A stretch of DNA of 64,000 bases from Prorocentrum cordatum. Lineage: Eukaryota > Sar > Dinophyceae > Prorocentrales > Prorocentraceae. The stretch lies in contig CAUYUJ010003036.1 of NCBI GenBank assembly GCA_963575745.1, positions 40,001 through 104,000 on the forward strand. Direction: 5' to 3'. The notes under the pieces are model-generated. The model ran no database searches, had not been told where the DNA came from, and saw only the letters and a program-made list of their open reading frames with translations. The translations under genes and the position numbers were made by a program. Of this stretch, positions 1 to 11,504 are shown one piece after another; position 1 is the first letter of the stretch, and every line of letters begins with the position of its first letter.

Positions 1-1
1 C

Positions 2-739
2 GCTCACCTCCAAGACGCCGACGCCGACTTTTATGATCCCCTCGGATTGGGTGGCAGCATAGACGACGTCCCGCTGACACCCCACGCTGCCGACGACGCC
101 GCTTCATCGAGTCGCCACCCGGTCACGCGGCCGACCTCTGAGCCCTCGCACGGCATCATGATTGGCCCCTCCGTGCCACCAACCCCGTCCCCCCACCAGC
201 GCCAGCCCGCGGGGGCGGCTTCAGCCCCCCCGCAGGGCGCTGAGCCAGTCAGACCGTCGCGCCCCGTCCACGCTCCTACTGTTGCTGGCTGCGAGGCTGC
301 GGCTCCTCCGCCCTCATGGGGCGTTGCCCCAGCGGCTTCAGCCCTGGGACCGCGCGACACCCTCCAGTCGCCTCGCCACGGCGACGGCCGCCAGCGCACG
401 GGCCGCCGCACCGCGCTGGTCCACCACCTGGCCAGGCGCACCGATGACCTCGCCCCCGCCGCGAGGCCCGCGGCCGCGGGCACAGAGCAGCCGCCCCGCA
501 CCGAGCGCGAAGCCGAGCTGTCCCAGTCTATGGCCGCTCTCCAGCAGAGGTGCGCAGCTCTCGCCGCCGGCCTTGCCGCTGCCCAAGCCCGTCAAGGCCC
601 TTTGCTCCAGCGCCTCCACCGCGCCGGTCGTGCCTTCGCCGAGCTGCTTACACCCCCGCCCGATGGTGCTGCGCCGCCACTCACCCTCCATGCTATGCTG
701 TCATCGCTCCGCGGCGCTCCGCCTGGAGCCCCGCTCTAA
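2..739 (+). CDS. 3' part of element A third ORF, upstream copy (partial at window edge)
   Basis: The frame is open from base 2 to a stop at 737-739, so the gene begins outside the window. The protein is Pro/Ala-rich and ends in a probable coiled coil (residues reading EAELSQSMAALQQRC and following) and a short tail ending GAPPGAPL. It is a clear homologue of the last two thirds of the ORF at 5361-6521: the shared segment SEPSHGIMIGP, the coiled coil and the tail all match with point differences. The most likely reading is a gag-like or ORF1-like accessory protein of the same retroelement. I know no named domain for it, so its function is not assigned. Confidence 0.6.
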   Translation, partial: AHLQDADADFYDPLGLGGSIDDVPLTPHAADDAASSSRHPVTRPTSEPSHGIMIGPSVPPTPSPHQRQPAGAASAPPQGAEPVRPSRPVHAPTVAGCEAAAPPPSWGVAPAASALGPRDTLQSPRHGDGRQRTGRRTALVHHLARRTDDLAPAARPAAAGTEQPPRTEREAELSQSMAALQQRCAALAAGLAAAQARQGPLLQRLHRAGRAFAELLTPPPDGAAPPLTLHAMLSSLRGAPPGAPL

Positions 740-2350
<1,611 letters not shown>

Positions 2351-4231
2351 GAAGCCATGCCGACGTGGGCTGACTTCTACGACGAGTACCGACAAGAGCT
2401 GCCTACGCCATCACCAGCTACCCCTTTCCACCTCACCGACGACCAACTCATCCACTTTTTTCGCACCCGTTCACCGCGCCGTGCGGGGGGACTGGACGGC
2501 TGGACTACTAAGGAGGCTAAGGAGTTACCCGACGACATCCTTCGCCTCTTCGCCAGCGTCCTACGCGCTATGCAACGCACTGGCACCATCCCAGAACCCC
2601 TCCTTCATGTGCCAAACCCGTGCCTCCGAAAAGGCCGAGGCGAACTCCCAACGGACCAACGACTTCTCTCGGTGCTTTCCGATTGGATGTATGCGTGGGA
2701 AGCGCCAGCTTACCGCAGCCTCACGGACTGGCGGAAAGGATGGACCCACGCCACGAGCTTTGGCGCTGTTCCCAAAGCTACCATTGGGGACGTCAGCACC
2801 TCTCTCGCCCTGCGCATTGAGCACGCCAAGGCTTTACTCCTGCCCTTAGCTGGGGCTGCCCTTGACCGACAAAAGTGTTTCGACTACCTCATCACGGACA
2901 TCTGCCTTAACCTTGCGCTTCACGCGGGGTGCCCCCAAGACATCGTTACTGTCCGCAGAAACTTCTACAGTCGCCACAAACGCTACATCCGCATGAACGG
3001 AGCGTACTCTAAGGAATTGGTCAGGACCAACGGTCACCTCCAGGGAAGTTCATGGTCCCTGGACGACATCAAGCTGCTCATGTGTGTGTGGACAAAGAGA
3101 CAGCATCGATACGTTCCTCGATCACTCAGCACTACCTTTGTTGACGACAGCAACTCCACTACCCACACCGCGTCTGAGTTGCAGAAATCTCTTGACGAAA
3201 CCGCCAAGTTTGATCGATTCTCAGGTCAACGCATTCACCCTGGCAAAGTGGCGGGGTGGGCGCTCACCGACGAGCTTCACGCCGCCGTTACCCAGTTCAC
3301 TCTAGCGGAACGGCCCTTACGCGTGGTCGACTCCTTCAAGCTCGTCGGGAGTTACATCAACGCCGAGGCAGCGCCGTCTCCAGCCGCGCTTAACCTCACG
3401 GCCATCGCTGACGCCCGTGTACGGAGGGCGACCAGTCGCCTGCCGCGCATTGGCAAGCTCCCATCGCCGATGCTTATTAAGGCGCGGCACGCCCGTTCCC
3501 TTGCTGCCAGCGTCTGTACCACGGGCACCGACATTCAAGCCCCATCAGGCCCTGCCAAAATTGCCTACAACCACGCCCTCAAGGCGGCTATCCGCCCCAA
3601 GGGGAACAAGCGGGTCGAGTTTTGGACTCTCATGGCCGTGTGCGTCCCAGGACACGCCCTGGAGATTGACGCCATCACGCAGCGTGAAGCTTTCCTGTGC
3701 CTGCGGCGACAGGTTAACCGCGACGTTACACTCTGCGGTCTCGTCAGGGATCTCCAACACCACGTCCAGACCCTGTTTGGTGGAGGACCTGTCGGACGAC
3801 TCGTCCAGTCGCTGCAGCAGCTCCGTTGGACCTGGCCCACATTTGGCATCATGTACGACGACTGGGGCTGCCAGATCAGCTGGCTGAACTTACCCCAAAA
3901 CGCCTTCCTTCACATGCTGCGGGCCTCACAACGCAGAGCCTTTCTGAGGAGGATCAAGCCACGGCGTCACGACCTCGGATACCTTGCCTCTGTCAGACAG
4001 GGCCTCGACCTCTTCGCCAGCACGTGGCTCGCCCGAACGAAAGGAGCAGCCAAATGCACTGCCCGGCAGCTGGCGCTCCTCCTGAACTACCTGTCGGGCG
4101 GGGACCACACCCAACAGCGACGATCCCGATCAAACACGTCAGCTGACCCCAGCCCCATCTGCCGATACTGCGACGAGGAAGAGGAAACTCAGGAGCACAC
4201 TGTCCGCGACTGCAAGTGCTGGCCCTGAAGA

Positions 4232-4510
4232 AGGACTCCACCCCCAACCCTCCCCCCGTACTCCCCGCCCACCGCCACCATTCCCGAACTCCCTCCCTCC
4301 CCCCTTCCCATCACACCCCCCCCCTCCCCACATCTCCTCACCTCCCCTTCCGCCACGCCCTCCCCTCCAACCCCCGCACCCTCCCCAGATCCCCCCCCGG
4401 TACCCACCCCCAACCACTCCCCCCCCTCCCCCCTCCCCTCCCGAGTCCCTCCCCCTCCCAGTCCCCCCCCTCCCCACCCCCGCCATACTCCCCCCCCCCC
4501 TCCCTACTCC
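4232..4510 (+). repeat. Polypyrimidine (C-rich) tract inside element A pol
   Basis: About 280 bases of almost pure C and T lie between the RT finger and the RNase H region. Coding sequence resumes near 4540 (ISDEQWARLPPRTRHCGLF). The tract therefore looks inserted or expanded within a once continuous pol gene. Confidence 0.85.
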
Positions 4511-4539
4511 CAACATGTGAACCTTTGTCCTTTACGTCT

Positions 4540-5250
4540 TCACCACCCTCATCAGTGACGAGCAGTGGGCCCGTCTCCCGCCGCGCACAAGACACTGCGG
4601 GCTCTTCGATGAAGACCCAGCCCTCCTCGACCTGCAGGCCGACCTCGCGAGGGACCCGCTACCTCAGCCCATGCCGCGGCCCCCCCCTGAGGGAGATCCT
4701 GCGGCTTCAGCCCAGGACTCCTACACCCCCTACCTTGACCACGACACTGGTTGGACATGGGTCTACGCTGCCACGGACGGTGCATGCACCAACCAAGCCA
4801 TCCCATTGCTAGCACGAGCGGGCTACGGCGTCTACTACGGCATCGACCACCGCATGAACTACAGTGCACGCGTTCACGGCCTAACGCAGAACGCCCAGGT
4901 TGCGGAGACCCTCGCCATTGTCCACCTACGGCATGTGCCGAACGGCCCGTGCACGTTTTCGTGGACAACCAGGCGGTGGTCGATGGGTTCCAAAGCATCA
5001 TCGACGGACACTCAGCACCGCAGGGCACGCACGTGGAGCTCTGGGAAAAGATCCACCGATGCGTTATGGCCAAGCCCAACATGTTCCGCGTCGAGAAAAT
5101 CGCAAGCCACCTGGAGACATGGGCATCGACCTCGGGCTCATCGGGCCCATCGCGGAGGAGTTCAATCGTCAGGCTGACGCCCTCGCCACAACGGCGGCAC
5201 GTACTCATAACCTTCCATACGACATTGTCGAAGCTGCCAAATCACGACAT
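4540..5250 (+). pseudogene. Element A RNase H domain, broken over three frames
   Basis: Three adjacent frames together carry a type I RNase H. The first (to about 4930) has YAATDGACTNQ with the first catalytic Asp, and the Glu motif in AETLAIVHL. The second (about 4940-5110) has VFVDNQAVVDGF with the third acidic residue. The third (about 5110-5250) has EEFNRQADALATTAA, matching the NxxAD block. Each break needs a one- or two-base indel. The enzyme would remove the RNA strand of the RNA-DNA hybrid made by the upstream RT. As it stands it cannot be translated as one protein. Confidence 0.75.
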
Positions 5251-5360
5251 CGCCAAGCGACCGTGCTGCATGGAGTCGCTGTCGCCATCTACGAGCGTAG
5301 ACACCGTACACTCCCCCTCCCACACCGCAGGGCTGGTTTACAGCTGCGGAACTCAACAAA

Positions 5361-6521
5361 ATGGAACCAAACCCCCTGCTGTCTGACCAGGCACCACCCG
5401 CGGCTGGACCAGACATCCCACAGAACCCGGACGAGCTCTGGGCCGAGGCCCAACGGGCGATATTCGACGAACAGGAGGACGACCCGTTCGGCTTTGGCGG
5501 GGGACTTGACTTCCTAGGCGACGGGCCAGCCAGCGCCAACCCTGCCCCGTCGGGCATCCGCACGTCGCCCTCGACTCCGCCACCGAGAGCGGCATCGCAC
5601 CCACATGACAACGCCGCTCACCTCCAAGACGCTGACGAACAGGAGGACGACCCGTTCAGCTTCGGTGGGGGATCAGACGCTTTGGACGACGGCCCAGTCA
5701 GCGACAACCCTGCCCCGTCGGGCAACCTCTCGACGCCTACCGCGACTCCGTCTCCGAGAGCGACATCGCTCCCATATGATGATATCGGTCACCGCCAAGA
5801 CGCCGACGACGACCTGGGTGACCCCCGCGGACTGAGTGGCATAGACGACGCACCGCCGACACCCCACGCTGCTGACTATGCCGCCCTACCGAGACGCCAC
5901 CCTACTTCGCGGCTGACCTCAGAGCCCTCGCACGGCATCATGATTGGTCCCACCGCGCAAACCACTCCGCCCCCCCACCAGCGGCAGCCCGCGGGGGCGG
6001 CTTCAGCCCCCCCGCAGGGCACTGAACCAGACAGGCCCTCGCACCCCGTCCACGCTTCCATCGTTGCTGAGCGAGAGGATGCGGCTCTCCCGACCTCTCG
6101 GGGCGTCGCCCTAGCGGCTCCAGCCCTGGGGCCGCGCGTTCCCCTCCAGTCACCTTTTAAGGGTGATAGACGACAGCATACAGGGTGCCGTACTACGCTA
6201 GTCCACCATCTGGACAGGCGCACCGAGGACCTCGCCCCTGTCACGAGGCCCGCGGCCGCTGGCACTGAGCAGCCACCCCTCACCGACCGCGAAACCGAGC
6301 TGTCCCAGGCTATGGCCGCTCTCCAGCAGAGGTGTGTTGCTCTCGCCGCGGACCTCGCCGCCGCCCAAGCTCGCCAATGCCCTCTACTCCAGCGCCTCCA
6401 CAGCGCCGGGCGAGCCTTCGCCGAGCTGCTTACGCCCTCGCCCGATGGTGCCGTGCCGTCACTCACCATCCAAGCTATGCTGTCATCGTTCCGCGGCGCT
6501 CCACCTGGTGCCCCGCGCTAA
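5361..6521 (+). CDS. Element A third ORF: acidic/proline-rich protein with coiled coil
   Basis: A 386-aa frame starts at ATG 5361 shortly after the RNase H region and ends at 6521. It has three parts. Residues about 35-150 contain two copies of a ~57-aa unit built on DEQEDDPFGFGGG / DEQEDDPFSFGGG and NPAPSG. The middle is Pro/Ala/Ser-rich. The end has a probable coiled coil (ETELSQAMAALQQRC to AELLTPSPDG). The last two thirds are duplicated at 2-739. The frame is intact, unlike the pol region, and both copies keep the frame, which suggests it encoded a protein. A gag-like, RNA-binding role is only a guess from its place in the element. Confidence 0.6.
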   Translation: MEPNPLLSDQAPPAAGPDIPQNPDELWAEAQRAIFDEQEDDPFGFGGGLDFLGDGPASANPAPSGIRTSPSTPPPRAASHPHDNAAHLQDADEQEDDPFSFGGGSDALDDGPVSDNPAPSGNLSTPTATPSPRATSLPYDDIGHRQDADDDLGDPRGLSGIDDAPPTPHAADYAALPRRHPTSRLTSEPSHGIMIGPTAQTTPPPHQRQPAGAASAPPQGTEPDRPSHPVHASIVAEREDAALPTSRGVALAAPALGPRVPLQSPFKGDRRQHTGCRTTLVHHLDRRTEDLAPVTRPAAAGTEQPPLTDRETELSQAMAALQQRCVALAADLAAAQARQCPLLQRLHSAGRAFAELLTPSPDGAVPSLTIQAMLSSFRGAPPGAPR

Positions 6522-6886
6522 TCTCCTCCTTTCTGCCTGCCCGTGAGTACGCGTGGCTCCGCGTCCACGGTGTCAGGGCGTGGGGGCGGGGGGTGCCCCG
6601 TCACTGCGCGCCGCTTTGCGGCCAAGCGCCCAACTGGCGGTCTGCCAAGCCGCCTAGCCACGTGTCAGCACGTCGCCTTTCTTGTTGGGGCCTCTTTCTT
6701 CACGCGGTCTGACAGGTGAGATCATCACCGTCTGTCCGCCGTCTGTTGTGTCTGTCGCACTGCGCCGGGGGAGGGTTTTTTTGTTGCCCGCCCTCGTATA
6801 TAAAGGCTGCACCGCCGCAAATAGTGTTTAGCGAGCTGTCGCACTGCAGTGCGCCTCGCGGACGGACCCTGGTCCGCCTACTTGTC

Positions 6887-6888
<2 letters not shown>
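6522..6888 (+). other. 3' non-coding region of element A, downstream copy
   Basis: Homologous to 740-1104. It carries the TATA-like motif at 6797-6805 followed by a GC-rich leader-like stretch that runs into the CT tract. Confidence 0.7.
6797..6805 (+). promoter_or_regulatory. TATA-like box near the end of element A
   Basis: The sequence tatataaag lies about 84 bases before the CT tract. The homologous site in the upstream copy (1013-1021) reads tatcctaag. Many dinoflagellate genes lack a TATA box, so promoter function is inferred from sequence only. Confidence 0.35.

Positions 6889-6941
<53 letters not shown>
6889..6941. repeat. (CT)n tract ending element A
   Basis: A pure CT dinucleotide run of about 53 bases at the same position relative to the element as the tract at 1105-1228. 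Confidence 0.95.
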
Positions 6942-6944
<3 letters not shown>

Positions 6945-6954
6945 CCCCCCCCCT

Positions 6955-7225
6955 CCAACGTCCTCTAGCAATGTCTTGTTTCGCTTGAGACATCCTCGAA
7001 CAAATCTCGCGTTTAGCTTGAGACATCCTCGAAAAATTCCTCGCTTTGCTTGAGACATCCTCCTTGTTTCGCTTGAGACATCCTCAAACAAATCTCGCGT
7101 TTCGCTTGAGACATCCTCGAAAATTCCTCGCTTTGCTTCAGACATCCTCCTTGTTTCGCTTGAGACATCCTCGGCGAATATCTCGTTTCGCTTGCGATAT
7201 CCTCGAGCAATTGCTTGCGTCGCTC
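6955..7225. repeat. 32-bp satellite, left block
   Basis: Degenerate units built on the core cgcttgagacatcctcga, each followed by a variable arm (for example acaaatctcgcg or aaaattcctcgc). Some units are shortened. The block lies directly downstream of element A and on the 3' side of the minus-strand gene at 7702-8772. Confidence 0.85.
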
Positions 7226-7255
7226 GAGAGTTCCTCTCTTCCCTCCCCCCTCCGT

Positions 7256-7545
7256 CCTCGATCGATCCTCGGATCGAGAGTCCAAGATTCTCGAGCCAGG
7301 GATCCGAGATCTTGTGATCTCGGATCAACGATGGCTCGAGGCTCTCGGAGCCTCGATCCGAAGATCTATCGAGGATCGCGCCTCGAAGAGGAGGGAGAAA
7401 TTGAGACAGAGGGTCGATCCTGGATCGATCCTCCGATCGAGAGTCCAGAGTTCTCGGGCCAGGGATCCGAGATCTTGTGATCTCGGATCAACGATGGCCC
7501 GAGGCTCTCGGAGCCTCGATCCGAAGATCGATCGAGGATCGAGCC
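7256..7545. repeat. Direct repeat of ~163 bp, each copy with two perfect hairpins
   Basis: Two copies (from about 7256 and about 7420) share a run from gatcgatcctc through cctcgatccgaagatc. Each holds an 11-bp perfect stem gatccgagatc with loop ttgt (7301-7326 and 7464-7489) and a 7-bp perfect stem gaggctc with loop tcg (7338-7354 and 7501-7517). They lie 160-450 bases beyond the stop codon of the minus-strand gene, on its 3' side. Confidence 0.85.
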
Positions 7546-7701
7546 TCGATGGAGTTACGCTCGATTTTACGCTCGAGAGGGGGCTGACGAAGCCTCTCGG
7601 ATAACGCCTCTCGAAAAAAAAAACTCGAGGGAGCTGGGCGCTCATCGCCGCTCGCTCCTCGTTCAGGCCTCGATCAGGCCTCGTGCTGAGCCTGGCTCGG
7701 C

Positions 7702-8772
7702 TCAAGCCTGCGCCTCGGACGTCTTGAGCTCCTGCTTGCGCTTCTTCTCGTCGCACATCTCCTTGTGCTCCTCGATGATCTTGCAGTAGCTCGGAAACTT
7801 CTTCTGGGCGTAGATGTCGAAGAAATTCTTCTCGTACTCGAGCTTCTTCTGGTACTTGGTGTCCTCGTCCATCTTGGCGCGCTTGGTGAAGTACCCGTGT
7901 TGATCGAGCTCGTGGCGCTTCTTGGCAAACTCGGCGATTTGCCGGCGCCAGGCGACGATCCCCCCGGTCACGAGGATCCGCTCGTTCTCGTACTTCTCGA
8001 TGCTGTTTGCCTGGAACTGCTCGAAGTATGGCTTGGCCGCCTCGGGCACGGAGGCGACCGTGTCGAACGCGCGCGCGTCCTCGTCTGGCTCGTCGCTGTC
8101 GCTCGGCAAGATGGGCTTGTACTGCTTGTTAACTGGGAGCGTGATCTCGCGCAGCGCTTGCAGATCTGCGGGGATCTCGCCGAGCACTCGCCTGACAATG
8201 TCGGTCGCGGGCCCCTTGGGCATCATCTCGACCTTCTCGCCGACCATGGCGTCGTGCGTCTTGGCCTCGTCGAGCAACTCCGCTCGGAAGCTCGGCAAAA
8301 TCTTGAACAACGTCTCGACGCTCTTGTCTGCGTCGTCGAAGGCGTTGAACGTCTCGCCGCTCCGCTCGATGTGCGTCTTGAAGAAGATCGCGCAGAAGAG
8401 CTCGCTTCGGCGCCGATCCTTGCCTCGGAAGAAGCCCTCGTACTTGATCCCCTCGAGGCTTCCATTCTTGAGGACACTCGCCAACGCGGCGCCTCGAATA
8501 TTCTCGTGGTGCAGTGCGGAGCTCCCTCGACACCGCATCCCCAACATTCTCGAAGCGTCGGTTGCCTCGCCGCTGGCTTGGCATTGGCGCATCTCGGCGC
8601 GCCCCGGCTTCTCGGCGATGTACGCGAGGCTCTGTTTCTGCAAGTCGGCAAGCTTGCTCTGCTCCTCGAGGAGATTGGTAACTCCTTGGAGGAGCTTGTT
8701 GTTCTGCTCGAGCAGGGCGATGACTTGGCTGTCCTCGGTCATCTGCGGGCTCGAGGGCTTGGGCACCGCCAT
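7702..8772 (-). CDS. Uncharacterised 356-aa coiled-coil protein, single exon
   Basis: I do not recognise this protein. The start is placed at the ATG at 8772-8770 (MAVPKPSSPQMTEDSQ) because the 52 codons of open frame upstream of it translate 32-bp satellite and an Arg/Ala/Ser-rich stretch. Residues about 15-55 form a likely coiled coil (LLEQNNKLLQGVTNLLEEQ). The middle is a well-mixed globular sequence (SGETFNAFDDADKSVETLF, PATDIVRRVLGEIPADLQAL). An acidic patch (PSDSDEPDEDARAF) precedes a charged, Lys/Glu-rich C-terminus (EEHKEMCDEKKRKQELKTSE). There is no signal peptide or membrane segment. The frame is intact with balanced amino-acid use, unlike the neighbouring element relics. It sits between two blocks of the same 32-bp satellite. 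No intron is evident. Confidence 0.75.
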   Translation of the reverse strand: MAVPKPSSPQMTEDSQVIALLEQNNKLLQGVTNLLEEQSKLADLQKQSLAYIAEKPGRAEMRQCQASGEATDASRMLGMRCRGSSALHHENIRGAALASVLKNGSLEGIKYEGFFRGKDRRRSELFCAIFFKTHIERSGETFNAFDDADKSVETLFKILPSFRAELLDEAKTHDAMVGEKVEMMPKGPATDIVRRVLGEIPADLQALREITLPVNKQYKPILPSDSDEPDEDARAFDTVASVPEAAKPYFEQFQANSIEKYENERILVTGGIVAWRRQIAEFAKKRHELDQHGYFTKRAKMDEDTKYQKKLEYEKNFFDIYAQKKFPSYCKIIEEHKEMCDEKKRKQELKTSEAQA

Positions 8773-9725
8773 GGCGAAGCTGAAGCTCGAAAGCTCGGAA
8801 GGCTCGAGAACTCGAAAAGCTCGAAACGCTCGAGCCAGAACGGTCGCGGGCGGGAGCAGGAGAATTGCTCGCTTCGCTGGAGACATCCTCGAAAACGTGC
8901 CCGTTCCGCTCGAGACATCCTCGAGCAAATCTCTCGTTTCGCATCAGACATCCTCGACAAATCTCCCGCTTTGCTTGAGACATCCTCGTATACTTGTTTC
9001 GCTTGAGACATCCTCGACGAATCGCTCGTTTCGCTTGAGACATCCTCACATAGTCTCTCCATTCGCTTGAGACATCCTCGAGCGATTGCTGTTTTTGCTT
9101 GAGACACCCTTAAGAAACGTATCGTTTCGCTTGAGACATCCTTCAGTATATGCTTGTTTCGCTTGAGACATCCTCGAGTATATGCTTGTTTCGCTTGAGA
9201 CATCCTCGACAAGCTTCTCGGATCGCTCGAGACATCCTCGAGTATATGCTTGTTTCGCTTGACATCCTCGACAAGCTTCTCGAATCGCTTGAAGCATCCT
9301 CACAGAATTGCTGGTTTCGCTTGAGACATCCTCGAAACATTGCTCGTTTCGTTTGAGTCTGCTTCCCAAAATTCTTGGTATCGCTTGACACATCCTCACA
9401 GAATTGCTGTTTTCGCTTGGGACATCCTTAAGAAACGTATCGTTTCGCTTGTGACATCCTTCAGTATATGCTTGTTTCGCTTGGCACTCTCGAGTATATG
9501 CTTGTTTCGCTTGAGAATCCTCGGCAAGCTCTGGTGTCGCTTTGAAACATCCTCACGAATTGCTGTTCGCTTCTTGAGACATCCTCGAAACTTGCTTCGT
9601 TCGTGAGTCTGCCTCCCCAAAAATCTTGGCTCGCTGACACATCCTCACAGATTGCTGTTTCGCTTGGAATCTTAAGAGAAACGGTATCGTTTCGTTGGGG
9701 ACATCTTTAGTATATGCTTGTTTTC

Positions 9726-9775
9726 GCTTGTTATTTTTTTTTTCTTTTTTTCTTTTTTTTCTTTTTTTTGTTTGA
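9726..9775. repeat. T-rich insertion in satellite
   Basis: A poly-T stretch with scattered C and G splits a monomer after gcttgttttcgcttg. Monomer sequence resumes as gatacatcctcgag. Confidence 0.8.
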
Positions 9776-10109
9776 TACATCCTCGAGTATATGCTTGCTT
9801 CCCTTGGGACATCCTCGGCAAGCTTCTCGGATCGCTCGAGACATCCTCGAGTATATGCTTGTTTCGCTTGAGACATCCCCGACAAGCTTCTCGAATCGCT
9901 TGAAACATCCTCACAGAATTGCTGGCCTCGCTTGAGACATCCTCGAAACATTGCTCGTTTCGTTTGGGTCTGCCTCCCAAAATTATTGGTATCGCTTGAC
10001 ACATCCTCACAGAATTGCTGTTTTCGCTTGGGACATCCTTAAGAAACGTATCGTTTCGCTTGAGACATCCTTCAGTATATGCTTGTTTCGCTTGAGACAT
10101 CCTCGAGTA

Positions 10110-10263
10110 TATGCTTGTTTCTTTTTTCGTTGTTTTTTGATTTATTTTTTTTTTTTTTTTGTTTTTCTTTTTTTTTTCTTTTTTTGTGTTTGTTTTTTTT
10201 TTTCTTTTGTTGTCTTTAGTTTTTTGTTTTTTTTTTTTTTGTTTTTTTTTGATTTTGTTTTCT
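10110..10263. repeat. Second, longer T-rich insertion in satellite
   Basis: About 150 bases of poly-T with scattered G, C and A split a monomer after tatgcttgtttc. The monomer array resumes at tttcgcttgagacatcc. Length and composition suggest slippage growth or poor consensus. Confidence 0.8.
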
Positions 10264-11330
10264 GTTTCGCTTGAGACATCCCCGACAAGCTTCTCGAATC
10301 GCTTGAGAGATCCTCTCAGAATTGCTGGTTTCGCTTGAGACAGCCTCGAAACATTGCTCGTTTCGTTTGGGTCTGCCTCCCAAAATTTTTGATATCGCTT
10401 GACACATCCTCACATAATTGCTGGTTTCGCTTGAGACGGCCTTAAGAAGCGTATCGTTTCGCTTGAGACATCCTTCAGTATATGCTTGTTTCGCTTGAGA
10501 CATCCTCGAGTATATGCTTGTTTCGCTTGGGACATCCTCGGCAAGCTTCTCGAATCGCTTGAGGCATCCTCACAGAATTGCTGGTTTCGCTTGAGACATC
10601 CTTGAAACATTGCTCGTTTCGTTTGAGTATGCCTCCCAAAATTCTTGGTATCGCTTGACACATCCTCACAGAATTGCTGTTTTCGCTTGAGACATCCTTA
10701 AGAAACGTATCGTTTCGCTTGATACATCCTTCAGTATATACTTGTTTCGCTTGAGATATCTTCGAGTATATGCTTGTTTCGCTTGAGACATCCTCGACAA
10801 GCTTCTCGAATCGCTTGAGACATCCTCGAGTATATGCTTGTTTCGCTTGAGACATCCTCGACAAGCTTCTCGAATCGCTTGAGACATCCTCGCAGAATTG
10901 CTGGTTTCGCTTGAGACATCCTTGAAACATTGCTCGTTTCGTTTGAGCCTGCCTCCCAAAATTCTTGGTTTCGCTTGAGACGTCCTCACAGAATTGTTGT
11001 TTTCGCTTGAGACATCCTTAAGAAACGTATCGTTTCGCTTGAGACATCCTTCAGTATATGCTTGTTTCGCTTGAGACATCCTCGAGTATATGCTTGTTTC
11101 GCTTGAGACATCCTCGACAAGCTTCTCGAATCGCTCGGGACATCCTCGAGTATATGCCTGTTTCGCTTGAGACATCCTCGACAAGCTTCTCGAATCGCTT
11201 GAGACATCCTCACAGAATTACTGGTTTCGCTTGATACATCCTTGAACCATTGCTCGTTTCGGTTGAGCCTGCCTCCCAAAATTCTTGGTTTCGCTTGAGA
11301 CATCCTGAAAAAAGTGTGATCGCTTCGCTT

Positions 11331-11504
11331 GATGTTGCTATTTCAACATAACTTGATCTTGCTATCTCAACATAACGTTCCGAGGTGATAATGAAGTTTG
11401 GCCCCCGCGCCCCGCGCCCCCGACCAAACTCTTATTGGTCGACGATAAAAACTCTAACGACTTAAGGGGGGGTAACCTTATTATCATGGGCATGGGGTTA
11501 TTTA
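11331..11504. other. Spacer without gene
   Basis: Short unique sequence. A ~24-base unit containing ttgctatttcaacataac is repeated twice near 11335-11383. Otherwise I see nothing. Confidence 0.6.

Larger units (their letters stand above)
5786..6941 (+). repeat. Long direct repeat, right copy
   Basis: This is the partner of the repeat at the left edge of the window. Homology ends with the CT tract at 6889-6941, after which the 32-bp satellite begins. Confidence 0.8.
8860..11330. repeat. 32-bp satellite with higher-order repeats
   Basis: About 70 tandem monomers share cgcttgagacatcct and differ in the following arm. Named arms recur in fixed order: taagaaacgtatcg, cagtatatgcttg, cgagtatatgcttg, cgacaagcttctcg, cacagaattgctgg, tgaaacattgctcg, cccaaaattcttgg. 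The taagaaacg variant begins near 9109, 9427, 9672 (degenerate), 10038, 10441, 10697 and 11017. The clean intervals are about 318, 256 and 320 bases, that is 8 or 10 monomers of 32. The part between about 9480 and 9720 has many single-base gaps. Confidence 0.9.

Noticed and set aside
8773-8928. Extending the 356-aa protein upstream to 8928
   Set aside because: The extra 52 codons are partly satellite monomers, and the ATG at 8772 is followed at once by non-repetitive sequence.
9046-11303. Repeating Met/Ser/Arg/Lys-rich frames (EDVSSETS, RMSQAKQAY) on the minus strand
   Set aside because: They translate the 32-bp satellite in shifting register (three monomers per 32 codons). No start context and no variation pattern of a protein.
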